Shown piece by piece: positions 14,341 to 26,250 of a stretch of DNA of 64,000 nucleotides. The position numbers were made by a program, and so were the translations under genes. Source of the DNA: Penium margaritaceum (taxonomy: Eukaryota; Streptophyta; Zygnematophyceae; Desmidiales; Peniaceae); the NCBI GenBank assembly GCA_023375785.1, contig SZWC01000034.1:393323-457322 (forward strand), written 5' to 3'. Under the pieces are notes generated by a model that was given only the letters and a program-made list of their open reading frames with translations, was not told the origin of the DNA and did no database searches. Every line of letters begins with the position of its first letter. Position 1 is the first letter of the stretch.

Positions 14341-15050
14341 ATGTGCCACTGACCATGACCACAAATGTATCCAAGTGCCCTTTACTTATATTGATCATAA
14401 CACGAGTCAGTCACGGTCAGAGTGTCCAATCAAAATGCAGATATACTGGGCATGACCTTGCAGGTATAAAAAAGGTAGAATACTGGTGGCTCTGTGTGGC
14501 TATTGTGCGCAATGCCTTGACAAAGTTGGCATGTGACACTGACCATGACCACAAATGTATCCAAGAGACTTTTACTTCTATGAGCTGTAACACGAGTCAG
14601 CCACGGTCACAGTGCCCAATCACAGTGCACATCTAATAAGCATGACATTGTAGGTATAAACAGGGTAAAACCTGATGTCTTGGCATGGCTATTATGCGCA
14701 ATGCCTTGACAAAGTTGGCATGTGCCACTGACCATGACCACAAAGTTTACCAAGTACCTTAAACGGCTATGAATCATAACACGAGACAGCCACAATCAGA
14801 GTGTCCAGTCACAATGTAGATATACTGGCCATGACGTTGCAGGTGTACACAATGTAGAATACTAGTGGCTCGGTGTGGCTTTTATGCACAATGCTTTGAC
14901 AAAGCTGGCATGTGCCACTGACCATGACCACAAATGTATCTAAGTGACTCTTTCTTCTATTGATCATAACACGAGTCAGCTACGGCCAGAGTGTCCAATC
15001 ACAGTGCATATGTAGTTGGCATGATATTGCAAGTTCAAACAGGGAAAATT

Positions 15051-15420
15051 ACTGGTGGCTCGGTGTGGCTATTGTGCGCAATGCCTTGACAAAGTTGGCA
15101 TGTGCAACTGACCATGACCACAACGTTTACCAAGTGACTTTAAGTTCTACGAATCATAACACGAGTCAGCCATGGTCAGAGTACCCAAGCACAGTGCACA
15201 TATAATATGCATGACCTTACAGGTATAAACAAGGTAGAATACTGGTGGCTCGGTGTGGCTATTGTGCGCAATGCCTTGACAAAGTTGGCATGTGCAACTG
15301 ACCATGACCACAACGTTTACCAAGTGACTTTAAGTTCTACGAATCATAACACGAGTCAGCCATGGTCAGAGTACCCAAGCACAGTGCACATATAATATGC
15401 ATGACCTTACAGGTATAAAC
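15051..15420 (+). repeat. Identical adjacent satellite monomers
   Basis: 15051-15230 and 15241-15420 match base for base by eye over 180 bp at the 190-bp period. The intervening ten bases differ from those that follow the second copy. Other neighbours in the array typically differ at many sites, so this is a very recent tandem duplication or a conversion. Confidence 0.85.
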
Positions 15421-16209
15421 AGAGTAAAAAACCCTAGGCTTGGCACGGCTATTGTGCGCAATGCCTTGACAAAGTTGCCATGTGCCACTGACCATGACCA
15501 TAAAGTTTACCAAGTACATTCAACAGCTACGAATCATAGCAGGAGTCAGCCACGGTCAGAGTGTCCAATCATAGTGCAGATATACTGGACGTGACCTTAC
15601 AGGTATAAACAAGGTAGAACACTGGTGGCTCGGTGTGGCTATTGTGCGCAATGCCTTGACTAAGTTGGCATGTGCCATTGACCATGACCACAAATGTATC
15701 CAAGTGACTTTCACTTCCATTGATCATAACACGAGTCAGCCACGGTCAGGGTGTCCAATCACAGTGCAGATGTACTAGGCATGATCGTGCAGGTTCAATC
15801 AAGGTAGAATACCGGTGGCTCGTATTAGCTATTGTGCTCAATTCTTTGACAAAGTTGGCATGTGCCACTGACCATGACCGCAAAGTTTACCAAGTGACTT
15901 AAACTTCTACGAATTGTAACACGCGTCAGCCACGGTCAGAGTACCCAATCATAGTGCACATTTATATACATGACCTTGCAGGTATAAACAGGGTAAAAAA
16001 ACCTGGGCTTGGCATGGCTAGTGTGCGCAATGCCGTGACAAAGTTGGCATGTGCCACTGACCATGACCACAAAGTTTACCAAGTACCTTAAACAGCTAGG
16101 AATCATAACACGAGTCAGCCACGGTCAGAGTGTCCAATCACAGTGCAAATAAACTGGACATAACCTTACAGGTATAAACAAGGTAGAATACTGGTGGCTC
16201 GGTGTGGCA

Positions 16210-16499
16210 AGGGAGCGGAGTACGGAGGACAGGAATGGGAGCGGGTAAACGTTTTTGATAATCCAAGGCAGAGTACATAGAATGCGGAGTACCAATGCCA
16301 CAGCAATCAAGACTGAGGAGCGACTTGTGCTATTGCTGCCTAGGCCTTATCTACTTGGGACTCCGCACGGCATGTCTACACGCCATGGGTCTCATCCCCT
16401 TCATGTCACTCACATTCCTCCTAATTGGACTCCACGCGGTGCGGCTACGCACAATGGGTCTCGTCCTCAAACACACAGGAGACATCATCCTTATCCCTC
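16210..16499. other. Unassigned stretch at the array/retroelement junction
   Basis: No recognised gene or repeat. The satellite ends at 16209 and the coding-like minus-strand sequence begins near 16500. This may be the 3' end or LTR remnant of the minus-strand gypsy element, but I could not pair it with another LTR copy. No target-site duplication links it to the satellite at 32831. Confidence 0.3.
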
Positions 16500-18316
16500 C
16501 TAAGTCTTTTTCTTCATCCGCGGCTCGTGCGGGCGGTCTTCGTGTTCTTCCTTGAATCTTCGTCTTCCGCACTGCGTCTCCAGGGGCTCCTCCGTGGCTG
16601 ATACACCAACTCTCATGCTCATTGGCTGTTTCTCCCTGATTGCTCGGTTAATCCGCTGACCTGCCCGTGCACTTTCAGTGAATGTGTGCCTTACTGTGGC
16701 TGGGTCCTTGTTCCCTTTGTGCCACGGATTTCCCCGCCACTGCTTCCGGCCTTTCTTTGCTTCCACCACAAGCGCTTGAGATAACTGTAGGAGAGTCGCT
16801 GTAGGTGACAATGCCAACCTGTGGCAGTTTCCCTGCAGATGCCCTGGTCCTCTCCACCTCTGGGTTCCGCGCCACCCCATGCTCAACCGTGTCAGCGGAA
16901 GCCAGTGTTCCTTGCGCGGACCTCAAGTTGTCCAGACCTCCTCTCCGCAGATCGGCCCTCCTTGGAGAGCCGCGACCAAAGTGTGCTTGAAACTGATGGC
17001 CCCAAACCCCCCTTTTGCATGACTCTGTCCGAGAGTCTCTCAGCAAGTCACCCACTTGAAGTGTCTGGGGGGCCTGAGACGGGTCTATTTCTGGCATGGT
17101 CTACATTACTTCTCCACTGCTCCTCCATTGCGCTGGAACGTTTCCGTGCAATCATCGTGGATGAAGAGTCTACACCCTTCACACCGCGCCTCTATCGTAG
17201 GCGCGTTGATCAGCTGCTTGCATGAGGAGCAATGTGGCGCACGTTCGTATTTCTTGCAGCTCGAGCAGCGGTAAAATTTCTTGCCCTCGTTACTTCGCCC
17301 CACTTCCTCGGTACATGACTCATGTGCGAGACCTCCGCATTGCTCGCAGCGAAAGACCGTTCCTTTGATCCGTCTCCGCTGCATCAGCGCTTGTTGGATA
17401 ACTTCCACTTGATCTTCCGCGCCTTGTTGCGACAACTTTTAAAGGTCCAAACGCCCTCCTTTCCGCGTCCCCCACACCGCGAGTGGTACATGGTCCTGCA
17501 CGTTCCGCAGGGCTTGCTGAACTCATTCAGGTCCTCTTCGCATGCTTCGCAGGCTGGGGCCAAGGTCTTGTTGTGGTAGGCCAGCGAGGCCCCTCCCTCC
17601 GTGGTTGCCACTCCCACGCACCTGTGGCATTTTCCTGCCCAAATCGAGCTCCCTGTTATAAGGCAAGCCTGGTGGGCCAGCCTTTTACATTGAGCGTAGT
17701 GTTCACCCTTGCTGACAGCCTTGAAGCAGGTAGGGCAGTTCTCCGAGGATACTGCGGGCGAGTCCTGCTCCTCCTCGCCTTCCGCGTCCACCTCCTCCTC
17801 CTCCGCGGTCACCCGAGGTGGCTTCAAAACTCCGCGCTGATGTTTGATCTCTTGGCGACACCACCCGCACATCCTTGGTCTGCTGCATCCTTTCTTGTCA
17901 TCCGGCGGCTGCTCCAGGCACCTATCGCATGTCTTTTGGTGATATCCACCGCATTCCTGCACCGTCTGGCCCCAGCTGTTCCCACATTGGGCACACGTCC
18001 TACTTTCCCTCTCCTTCTGAGCCTGCTCTGCTGCTGCCATCCGTCCTTCCTCCTGCCACCGCCGCATGGTGGCCCCCGATACCATGCGGGATCCTTGCCG
18101 TGCTCCCGCCTGCTCCTCCTCTTGGTGGCAAGTGCGGTTTCGCCCAATGCAGCTCCTTGCCAGCCCCTGGTGTGCTCGTTGGCCACAGACGCGGCAGACG
18201 ACATTCAGGAGTAGTGCCTCAGGCAAGTTTTCCCCGCACCACACACAGGGACCCGTGCAAGTGGCCAGTTTGCGGGGGCTCAGAAGTGCGCTCTTCCGCG
18301 GAGTGGCGCCTGGCAC
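16500..18316 (-). pseudogene. Cys-rich multi-zinc-finger ORF downstream of gypsy integrase
   Basis: Minus-strand coding-like sequence with about thirteen CxxC pairs (CVWC, CRVC, CAQC, CDRC, CGWC, CPTC, CHRC, CEAC, CGTC, then CEQC, CSSC twice, CEGC). Many sit in a CxxC...CxxC...HxxC spacing typical of treble-clef folds such as PHD, RING or B-box. Between fingers run charged helical linkers (EEEEVDAEGEEEQD; Glu/Arg/Gln-rich stretches) and a basic tail near 16500-16700. It lies directly after the integrase C-terminal region, where gypsy elements may carry a third ORF (env or accessory). I know no named family with this arrangement. Nucleic-acid or histone binding, or a structural role, are guesses. 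The region is interrupted and treated as a fossil. A related layout occurs on the plus strand at 29270-31443. Confidence 0.55.
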
Positions 18317-18329
18317 CCTAGGGGTCGTC

Positions 18330-19800
18330 TCTCTACAGCTTGTTCGCTATGGCCCTGACTGCTCCGGTCTTTCTTGCTGTTCCTGCTGCTGGCCCCTTTG
18401 CTCCTCCACTTGCCACCACTGCCCCGTTTGCACCTCCCCTGTGGAGACCTCCTACACATCGAGGCCGTCCGTCGGCTCCTCCGCCCGAGGCTCTCGGCAC
18501 CACGACTCCTCTTGTTCTAACACCCAAACCTCGCACTGCTCTAATACGTCCTCCGCTCGCCAGCCTCTCGAGCCTTTGCGTTCTTTGAGCGGAAGAAGCG
18601 CCCCGCCCGTTCCTGGTATGTGTGTGTGCCAGGCCGGGGGTAGCAGGGTAGCTCCGCTTGCTGAAACCATCCAGTCCTTCCAGCCAAACGTGCCCCACGT
18701 TGACGGTGGCCACGTGGTACACTTCCTGTGCCTCTTCTGCTTCACCACCCGTGCCAGGGAATGGGCAGAGGTAGACCAGATTCCAGTCCCTGGTTGGCCC
18801 GTGGTTGAGGCGTTGGTTTGCGGCGTCGCATCCGCGCCAGGCCGAGACAGAGGCCCAGAGTCGTGCTTCGGCCCTCACTGCAGATGACTTCCGGCACCGT
18901 TCTCGGTACCACTCCTGCACTTCCTTGTCCCTTGTTGCCTCCCACTCCTCCTCCAAGCGACCATTCTGCTACTATTCTGGATCTATTGGCAGCCGTTGCG
19001 GTGTTTGCAGCATGCCCAATGCCGCGGACGGAGGTTGTCCGAAGAGGATGGCGTGTGGGGAGAACGACGTGGCGCGGCTGGGTGTGATGTTGATGGAGTG
19101 GACGGTCTTTCCCAGGGTTTCCTCCCAGTCGCTGCTCTCCGTGGTGGCCACTGCCCGCTCCAGGATATCGTGCAGCCTCTCGACTTGACCCTGGGACTGA
19201 GGCCGGTATCGCCCGGAATGTACGTGCTGCACGTCCCACTCCGCGAGCTCCTCGCGGAATGCCCCCGCGAACTCAGTGCCGTTGTCGCTGTACACCACAC
19301 GGCAACCCTCCGAAGCGGTAGAAGATCTCCTCCCGAATGAAGCAGGCTGCTGGCGCGGGGGATTTGTCGGGGACGGCCATGACCCATGTGTACTTGGTGA
19401 AATGTTCCACTCCCGCAATCTAGTACTGCTCCCCTTGGGCGTGGCGAGGACGAGGTCCATGGAAGTTGATGATGATGCGATCCATGGGCTCACCGATGGG
19501 AGAGGATAAGAAGAGGGGCATGTCCCGCGGCGTGATCCTTTGGTGTCGCTCGCATGGGGCGCAGTGTTGTACCACCTCTGATGATTGCCAGGAGGTTTGG
19601 CACATGCAGGATGGGAGATAGGTGCTCCTTGAGTGCTTGCACACAAGAGTGGTGGTGACGTTGGTCGGCCTCGATCACCGCTCTCTGCAAAGTGGACGGA
19701 GGCACCCACAAGACATGCGGCCTGGTCCGCCAGAGACGACCGCCCTCCCACGCACACTCCTCACAGAGGTGGGCGAGGCCGTCCTTTTACGCTTGTCAAA
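18330..19800 (-). pseudogene. Ty3/gypsy integrase region
   Basis: The minus strand encodes an rve-type integrase core: VYSDNGTEF (second catalytic Asp), then HSGRYRPQSQGQVERLHD (catalytic Glu context), the order and spacing of gypsy integrases. Upstream (19500-19750) is a His/Cys segment with LKEHLSPILHVPNL and RATPKDH, resembling the H-H-C-C zinc domain. Downstream (18600-18950) is a C-terminal region with WEATRDKEVQEWYRER and LVYLCPFPG, like the basic helix and GPY/F-type end of gypsy integrases. The enzyme joins element cDNA to host DNA. The copy is broken. Confidence 0.7.
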
Positions 19801-19919
19801 CTCCACCCCAACCTGAGTCGCTAGGGCTATATACACCTCATGCGCCTCCTCTTTCTGTTACTCCTTGGTTGTGGCGCGGAGCAAAATGTGTGCTGTTTGC
19901 CAGATCAACCAATCCTGCT

Positions 19920-22900
19920 TTTCAACCTATCCCTTCGCCTTTCCCACCTTTTCCACGGCAGCCTCTCCCGGCTTCCTCTTTTTCTCTTGCTTTAGCGCCA
20001 GCAATCCCTGGGCCCGCCTCGCATCTTGCTCCGCTTTCATTGCTTGCAGACGCCGCTGGTTGTCCTCATCATAGGTGGGGGATTCCATATCCCAGCTGTC
20101 CAGAGCTGGGAAGAGACGCAGAATCCCCACCGCGCATAGCTCCCCTTCGTCCCACTGGTTCCACAGCCTCACCTCAGGTGGTGTGCCATGCCGCCGTCCC
20201 CGTGCACCGCGGGAATCAACTGCCTCCGTCTCTGGTTTCCACCATGTCACCGCCTCGGAGAGCCGCAACAGTCGCTGTCCGTTTGCGATGGGCTGTTTTT
20301 CGTCAGGTTCTGGTGGCGACTCACAAAGCTCAGAGATCACCACCCTCCTATCCTTTTCTTTGCCACGACAACCGCGACGGTTTCCCAGCGCCCTTTCTCA
20401 TGGTGAGATGTGGTGCCGGCGCCCCCCACAAGGGGTTGCAACTACGTTGGGACCAAGCCAGCGGGCATCGGGACATTGTGGACTACTGCCATGAGTAGCT
20501 TCAGTGCGTGTGCGGCATCACGCTGTACTTGTGCGAGCTGCACCGGGTCGATGCTCGGAAGGGTGTCCTGTGAGGGGCGGCGCTGCTTGCTACGCTTGGC
20601 AGGGGGCTCGCCCGTGGTGCTATCCTCGATGGTTCGCTTCTCCTTTCCTCGTTGGCGGGATGTCAGCGTGGTTTCCGCGGACGGGGCCTTTCTTCCCGCG
20701 ACCGGTCCCTTTCGTGGAGTGGCCACCTGGCTGGGCGAGGCCACGTGGGATTAGGCAGGCTGCGTGCTGGTGACTGCTGACGCCGCAGCCTTCTTGGCCG
20801 TGTGTTGGAGCTTGGCCTGTCTGTTAAAGACAGCTGCCGATAAGGCTGGTCGTGGTGCGTTCTTCCATGCCTCTCTCCTGGCTACGGCCGCTTTTGCCTG
20901 CGCGCGCATGTCCTTTGCCCGTCTTCCGCTCTCCTCCTGGGCCGCTCCCTGCTCCTCCGCCGCCTGCTTCACTGCAGCCGCTTTCTCAGCTACTGCTGTC
21001 CCTGCCGCGGTCACCGCTCCATCGGCCCCTGCCGTTCCCTCGCCGTCTGTATCACCTCCGCGGCTATCCATTCCGCCTTCCTTTCCTTTGCCACGGCCTC
21101 TGCCCCAGCCGCCGCCCGCTTAGCTGCCACCTTCGCCTCCATCGCCGCGGCGGCCTCCATCGTCACCCGTCCGGCGGCATGTACGGGTCCTGTGTCCGCT
21201 TCCCGCTCCACAGCCGCATCACTGTTTGGTGCTGCAGGCTTGGCCGCCGTCTGTACCCCAGCTGCGAGTTCTGCGGCCGCTTGTTCCGCAGCTGCTTCTG
21301 CCTTCTGCCGCTGCTCCTCCGCCATCTGTTCCCATAGCATGTGCACCTCGTTCCTTGTTCTTGTGAGTGTGGAGAGTCGCGGAGATACTCCTGAGCCTCT
21401 TCGGGCTCAGTGGGGATGCAGTGTTTCTCCTCCCGGCACACGTCGACAGCGTCCCGGGCCCAGTGGCGTACCGCCTCCTCCGTCAGCACTGTACGTACGT
21501 CTTGAAGTGCCTTCCACAACCCTTCTGTCACCGCGCCCACTATCTGTTGACGCAAGGCACCGTCCTGAGTCCGGTACCAACATTTGTCAATGGCGGCATA
21601 CCAACTCTCGTACTGTTGCTCTGCCGCGGAGATACGTGCGAGTTCTACGGCCGTATACTGCACTCCCCATCTGGTGGTGACAAGTTGGACCATGTAACCC
21701 CATCTCCACACCTTCGCCGCAGTCCTCGTGTTTGGTACCTCCATTGTTCCCGCTGGCATTTGGTATGCGTGATAGATGGTGAGTGCCCGGCCACGTTCTA
21801 AGAGCACATGGACGTAACGCCACGTGGGGTCCGTTGCTTGGTCGCGGCGGACCATGAGCCACCACTCACGGGTGGCATTCACAAAGCGGTCTGGTTGCTC
21901 CGTATCGAGGAAGGTTGCCACGCCCGCCATGGCTTGTTCCGGGTGGAAGTTGAGGAGGTTGCGGAGTGCCAAAATGAGGAGCTCTGCGCCTGCCGTTTCC
22001 CGCATTTGGTCATGTCGTGGGCGTGGGCCAAGACTCAGGGCAGTCTTAGCCGCGCCCTTCAGGACCACTTGCCAGGCGTGGTTGAAGAATGAGTGTCCCA
22101 GTGCTACGCNCGTGGGGTCCGTTGCTTGGTCGCGGCGGACCATGAGCCACCACTCGCAGGTGGCATTCACAAAGCGGTCTGGTTGCTCCGTGTCGAGGAA
22201 GGTTGCCACGCCCGCCATGGCTTGTTCCGGGTGGAAGTTGAGGAGGTTGCGGAGTGCCAAAATGAGGAGCTCTGCGCCTGCCGTTTCCCGCATTTGGTCA
22301 TGTCGTGGGCGTGGGCCAAGACTCAGGGCAGTCTTAGCCGCGCCCTTCAGGACCACTTGCCAGGCGTGGTTGAAGAATGAGTGTCCCAGTGCTACGCGGA
22401 CTGCCTCCGGGAGTTCATTCTACAGATGGATGATGACGCTACTCACCACGTCCAGCAGGCGGTTGGCCATGGGTTGGTCTTCACTTTCGCCGGAGCTCTC
22501 TTCCAGATGGGTCTGCGCACCCTCCATGATTGTCCCAGCACTAAGCAGGGGTCGTGGTGTTCCGCGCGCAAGACTGCCTCGTGAGGCTGGTGGAGAGGAG
22601 GAGTGCGCGGTTGGCATGGAAGGACCCGGCGGCGGAGGTGCGCCCGGGGATGCTGCCACTAATGGGGAAGTGGAAGGGCCAGATACCGCAAATGTGCCAG
22701 GCGAAACCATTGGTGTGGCCGTTACTGCTAGGGATGCAGGAGGACCCGATGCCAGAAGTACTCCTGGTGACGCTGCTAGTGCTGCTGTTGCTTGGGATGC
22801 GGAAGGGCAGGATGGCTGGGAGACGCTGGGCGGTGGTGCTGCCGCATGTGGCACGGAGCGTCCTGTGCCAGCCGCAGGTACCGCAGCTTGGCCCGTGTTC

Positions 22901-23067
22901 TGTCGCCGGATGTGACGTCTCGTGGTGCCACCACTCCTCCTGTTCGAAGGCGCAGACCCCGCGCGTGAGGGACGAGCCATCGCGGAGGCTGTGCCGCATT
23001 GGACACCAGAGCTTCTTTTGATGCGGCATGTAAACTGAGTGCCAGTGCGGGGAGGTGTGAGAACCAT
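19920..23067 (-). pseudogene. Gag-like region of gypsy element 2
   Basis: Minus-strand coding-like sequence starting with a Pro/Ser/Ala-rich N-terminus (about 23067-22450). A helical, Trp-rich block follows (21400-22390; RYVHVLLERGRALTIYHAYQ, WYAAIDKCWYRTQDG, a capsid-like feel). Next comes a long Ala/Glu/Lys-rich coiled-coil segment (20750-21350) and a basic segment with KRSKQRR-type patches (20440-20740). Position after a candidate PBS and before integrase suggests gag, but I recognise no defined gag domain. Part of it is duplicated around an assembly join at 22110. Broken. Confidence 0.45.
21823..22397. repeat. Duplicated flanks of an assembly join (n at 22110)
   Basis: 21823-22109 and 22111-22397 are 287-bp direct copies differing at about three sites, separated by a single n. 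Exact abutment at the n is best explained by two overlapping contig ends, perhaps two haplotypes, left unmerged. Confidence 0.85.
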
Positions 23068-23147
23068 GGGAGAAGGGACGGAGTGAGGACGAGGTGAAGT
23101 AAAAAGTGGAGTGAACGATCAAACGCCGGAAACTGAAACGAGGCTGA

Positions 23148-23161
23148 GAATGCCGGCGCCA
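23148..23161 (-). other. Candidate primer-binding site of gypsy element 2
   Basis: On the minus strand TGGCGCCGGCATTC begins about 80 bp before the gag-like start. TGGCGCC is a common 5' part of retroelement primer-binding sites (3' end of Asp/Arg/Lys-type tRNAs). The preceding bases do not give a clear CA end for an LTR, so this is tentative. Confidence 0.3.
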
Positions 23162-23949
23162 AGCAATATATCCGCTTGGCGCGACGCAAGCCAGTCCGCC
23201 GCCAGGAGCATGTCGTACGTGCACACAACGCACATCTTCACGGTGTGCGGTGCATGCACATTGGCAACCTGGATAGGAGGGCCGCGGTCTGGCCAATGGG
23301 GGCATCGATAGCACCGGTGGAGATGGAGAAGCGGAGCCGGTGGGTTCGATGAGATGGTCGATACGCAAGGTGTGGACCATCCGCATCGCGATGGTGGTGT
23401 GTGGCACGTGGACCTCCGCGGGTGTCGGTGGACTGGAGATCAGTGGGGCAGGGGCCCATGTGCATGGCGCGCAGCCAGCATCTTCGCGGATGCGGGAGTG
23501 TGTCGTGAGGATTGCATGAGCCACCATGCGGACGCCCGTGTCGCGGTTGAGGGTGCAGGAGAGGTGGATGCCAACGGGAGAGAGGGAGGGATTGAAGGAG
23601 GATAATAGGGTCTGGAGACGGTCCGTAGATGCAAGGGAGTGAAGAAGGAAGTCGACCAGGGAAAGGAGGTGACACAGGTTGAGGAGAGGGGAGGTAGAGG
23701 GAGTGGGAGACAGCGTCGGAGGAGAGGTGGCAACCGGTACAGCAGAGGGTTTCAGGCATGACCGCGGCAGGGAAGAGCGAGGGGGAAGATGTGCCGCGAT
23801 CTCTTCCAGCGTCCAGCCGCAGATCGTGGGGTTGAAGCGGTGGGCAAGCTGGAGTCTGGTGACAGGGAGAGCCGGAAGGGTCTCCGCGGGGCCCAGGTAC
23901 ACAGCGGGTTCCAGCTCTGGCAGGAGTTGGTGAGCGACCGTAAATTCCG

Positions 23950-24380
23950 CGTCGGTGAATTCATGGGATACGTCCTCCCACCGGGGCTCGGTGTCTGCTG
24001 GGAGAGGAGCAGCTGCAGGAGGGGAGTCCGTGGGGCTATCCCGCGGGTCCGCGGGGTGTGGCCAATCTACGCGGGGAAGGCGGCTGAGAGCATCGGCGTT
24101 GCGATTGGCGAGCGCGGGCTGGTACTTGATTTTCATGTTATAGCCCTGCAGGAGGAGGACCCACTTAGCCAATATTCCCTCATGATTCTGGGTCGTGAGG
24201 AGCCATTGTAGCACTTGATGGTCGGTATGGACCGTGAAAGGCTTGTCGTTCTTCATGTAGTCGCGGACGTCTTGGAGGACCCACAGCACAGCTAAGTACT
24301 CGCCCTTCACCGGTGGGTAGTTCCGCTCACTGTCAATGAGGGCGCGACTGGCGTACGCAATCACCTGCTGGACCGGTTCC
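23950..24380 (-). pseudogene. Gypsy RNase H
   Basis: The minus strand reads AYASRALIDSERNYPPVKGE, then FTVHTDHQVLQWLL and KYQPALANRNADALSRLP, the signature strings of the Ty3/gypsy RNase H and tether region (YASR, E-K-EYLAV, HTDHQ, NADALSR). RNase H removes the RNA strand during reverse transcription. It directly follows the RT domain. Confidence 0.85.
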
Positions 24381-25900
24381 TAGACCGACTGCAACAGTAC
24401 GGCGCCAAGGCCTTCCCGCGACCAGTCGGTGGTGATGGAGAAGGGGAGGTTGAAAGCAGGGAACCCAAGCATGGGAGCGGTGACCAGTCGATGCTTGATC
24501 TCCGCCCAAGAAGCGGCGCACTCCGGTGTCCACTCAAATGGGATATCTAGATGGGTCAGCTGTTGCAGTTGGCAGATGATGCAGGCATGGTCGCGGACGA
24601 GTTTGCGGTAGAATGAGACAAAGCCGAGGAAGATCTTGACCTGTCCCGCTGTAGTGGGTTGGCGCCATTCCTGGACAGCCGCGATCTTTGCGAGGTCCGT
24701 TTTGATGCCGTCGGCACTCATGACGAGCCCCAAAATCTCCATTTCCGCGGCATCAGTGGAACACTTGGCGGCTTTGAGTTTGAGGTTTGCAGCACGGAGG
24801 GCAGAGAAGACGACGGTGAGGGAGGAAAAGAGTTCCGTGAAGCTCTGAGCTGCGACCATGATATCGTCGATGTAACAACTCACGTTAAAGATGCCATGGA
24901 GGGTGGATTCCATGACGCGTTGGAATGTAGCGCTGGCGTTGCAGATACCAAAGGGCATGCGGGTAAAGGCATGGAGCCCCTTCGGGGTAACGAAAGCGGT
25001 TTTGGCAATGGAGTCCTGGTGCATGGGGACGGCGTGGAAGGCTGCCTTGACGTCCAGCTTTGCGAACCATCCGCGTCCCTGCTGGTGCTCCTTGATGTTG
25101 ACAATCAGCGGCATGGGGTATGAATCTTCCTCCGTGACTCGGTTGAGATCCTAGATGTCGACACAGAATTGCTTGGATCCGTCCGGTTTGCCGACAATGA
25201 CCAAGTTGACTCGCCACGGGCTAACGACGGGGACAATTACTCCTTGCACCTTTAATTCCACGAGACCCTCGTTGATGATCTGTTATTGGTCAAGGAGGAT
25301 CCGGCAGACTTTCTGCTTGACCGCGGCAGCTCCTCTGGTGTTAAAGACATGGAAGGCATTAACAGCTCCAAGGTCTATCGCGGAGCCAGCGAATATGTTG
25401 GCAAAGGAGTCTAAGAGGTCTCGGAAGTCCTGTTTCTGAGTTGGTGAGAGGCGAGAGTGCAGGATGTGTTCCCACCGAGGGGGCGGAGGTGGCGGTTGGT
25501 TGCGGATGGGGTAGAATACCTCGTCGTTATCCAGGGGGAGGCCCTGGCCAAACGCCTGCTCACTCTGCTGCCACACCCTAAGAAGGTTTGCATGTACCCC
25601 TAGCTCTGCATGATTTACGGAGATTTCATGCCATTCCTCGATGAGAACCTGCTCCGCATCAAGAACCACCTCTGCGGGGGCCTGGCTGCACTGGGAGCAG
25701 GTGTGTGAATCTTCTTGCACTGCATCTGAAAGGGAGAACGGTGTACCGTCGGTTACTGGCACCGATACTCGGTCGTCCATAGTGATGAGGGCATACTCTT
25801 TTGTACCCGTGGCGGATGTGAGCTGCATGACGCCCAGGGAGATCAGAAGTTTGCCTTGCTGTGGAAAGAGGTAGTCCATGCCCAAGAGAACGTCGTAGGT
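24380..25900 (-). pseudogene. Gypsy reverse transcriptase
   Basis: Minus-strand RT with FAKLDVKAAFHAVPMHQDS (palm Asp), AFVTPKGLHAFTRMPFGICN, the catalytic YIDDIMV box (24864-24875) and FLGFVSFYRKLVRDHA of the thumb/connection region, all typical of Ty3/gypsy. A pre-RT segment upstream (about 25300-25880) has RLSPTQKQDFRDLLDSFANI and HVFNTRGAAAVKQKVCRI, matching the spacer before RT in such elements. It is broken by a few interruptions. Confidence 0.85.
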
Positions 25901-25999
25901 CCGGGCCTGTGTGACCTAGACGTCCATTGGTTCGTGGAGAGATCCCACTTGCACGGGTAGTCATTGCACTTCTCCATCCCCGTAATCCTTCCCTCCTGC

Positions 26000-26250
26000 C
26001 GAATTGCTAAATAGCCGGTGCGTGGGAAGGATGTGGTCTGCTCATCCAACAAGGCAAAGGACGCGGAGGGCCACGGTGGTGTGGGTTGCACAAGTGTCGA
26101 TCATGGCAAAGAACTTGCGGCCACAAATCTTGATCACACAGCAAGCGACCTCGTAGTGGCGGTCATTGCGGCAGGGTGGTTCTAGAGGCTATGGCGTCCA
26201 GCCCAGTCTATTTCCTCTGTAGTTTACGCCGGTGGAGCATTTGCCATGAC
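26000..26250 (-). pseudogene. Gypsy aspartic protease remnant
   Basis: The minus strand around 26070-26145 reads KICGRKFFAMIDTCATHT, the context of the retroviral-type protease active site (hydrophobic-hydrophobic-D-[ST]-[GC]-A) between gag and RT. It would cleave the polyprotein. Weaker than the RT call because little else of the domain is clear. Confidence 0.45.

Larger units (their letters stand above)
1001..16209. repeat. Satellite array 1, 190-bp monomer, about 80 copies
   Basis: Head-to-tail tandem repeat with a period of 190 bp, read from the recurrence of TTGACAAAGTTGGCATGTG, CACGAGTCAGCCACGGTCAG and TGACCATGACCACAAA. Monomers fall into three types by the segment after ACCACAAA: one ending TACCTTAAACGGCTATGAAT, one with GTATCCAAGTGACTTTTAC, one with GTGACTTTAACTTCTACG. 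Linked differences lie in the next block (GTAGAATACTGGTGGCTC versus GTAAAAAACCGGTGGCTT). Short frames of 60-110 codons occur in every copy, but 190 is not a multiple of three and they carry no domain, so I do not call genes. The right end stops mid-monomer at 16209, where retroelement debris begins. Confidence 0.95.
16210..23161 (-). mobile_element. Ty3/gypsy-type element 2, fossil, with extra Cys-rich ORF
   Basis: Minus-strand order from right to left: candidate primer-binding site, gag-like region, integrase, Cys-rich multi-zinc-finger region. The integrase core is of gypsy type. I see no reverse transcriptase between the gag-like part and integrase, so this is an incomplete or composite copy. 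It is broken, with several interruptions, and it contains one assembly join with a duplicated flank. It abuts the RNase H end of gypsy element 1, so it is either inserted into it or a chimera of two copies. The left end is set only by the satellite edge. Confidence 0.6.

Noticed and set aside
1001-16209. Dozens of 60-110-codon frames with recurring strings such as ITRVSHGQSVQSQC and NALTKLACATDHDHK
   Set aside because: They are translations of the 190-bp satellite. The period is not a multiple of three, so the frame shifts at each monomer, and both strands and several frames give equally long products.
17483-18887. Long plus-strand frames opposite the Cys-rich and integrase regions
   Set aside because: Shadows of the minus-strand coding sequence; Cys/Leu/Pro-rich with no domain.
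22541-23950. Long minus-strand frame running from gypsy 1 RNase H into element 2
   Set aside because: Beyond RNase H the reading is Pro/Ser/His-rich without domains, and it overlaps in another frame the gag-like start of element 2; chance openness in GC-rich DNA.
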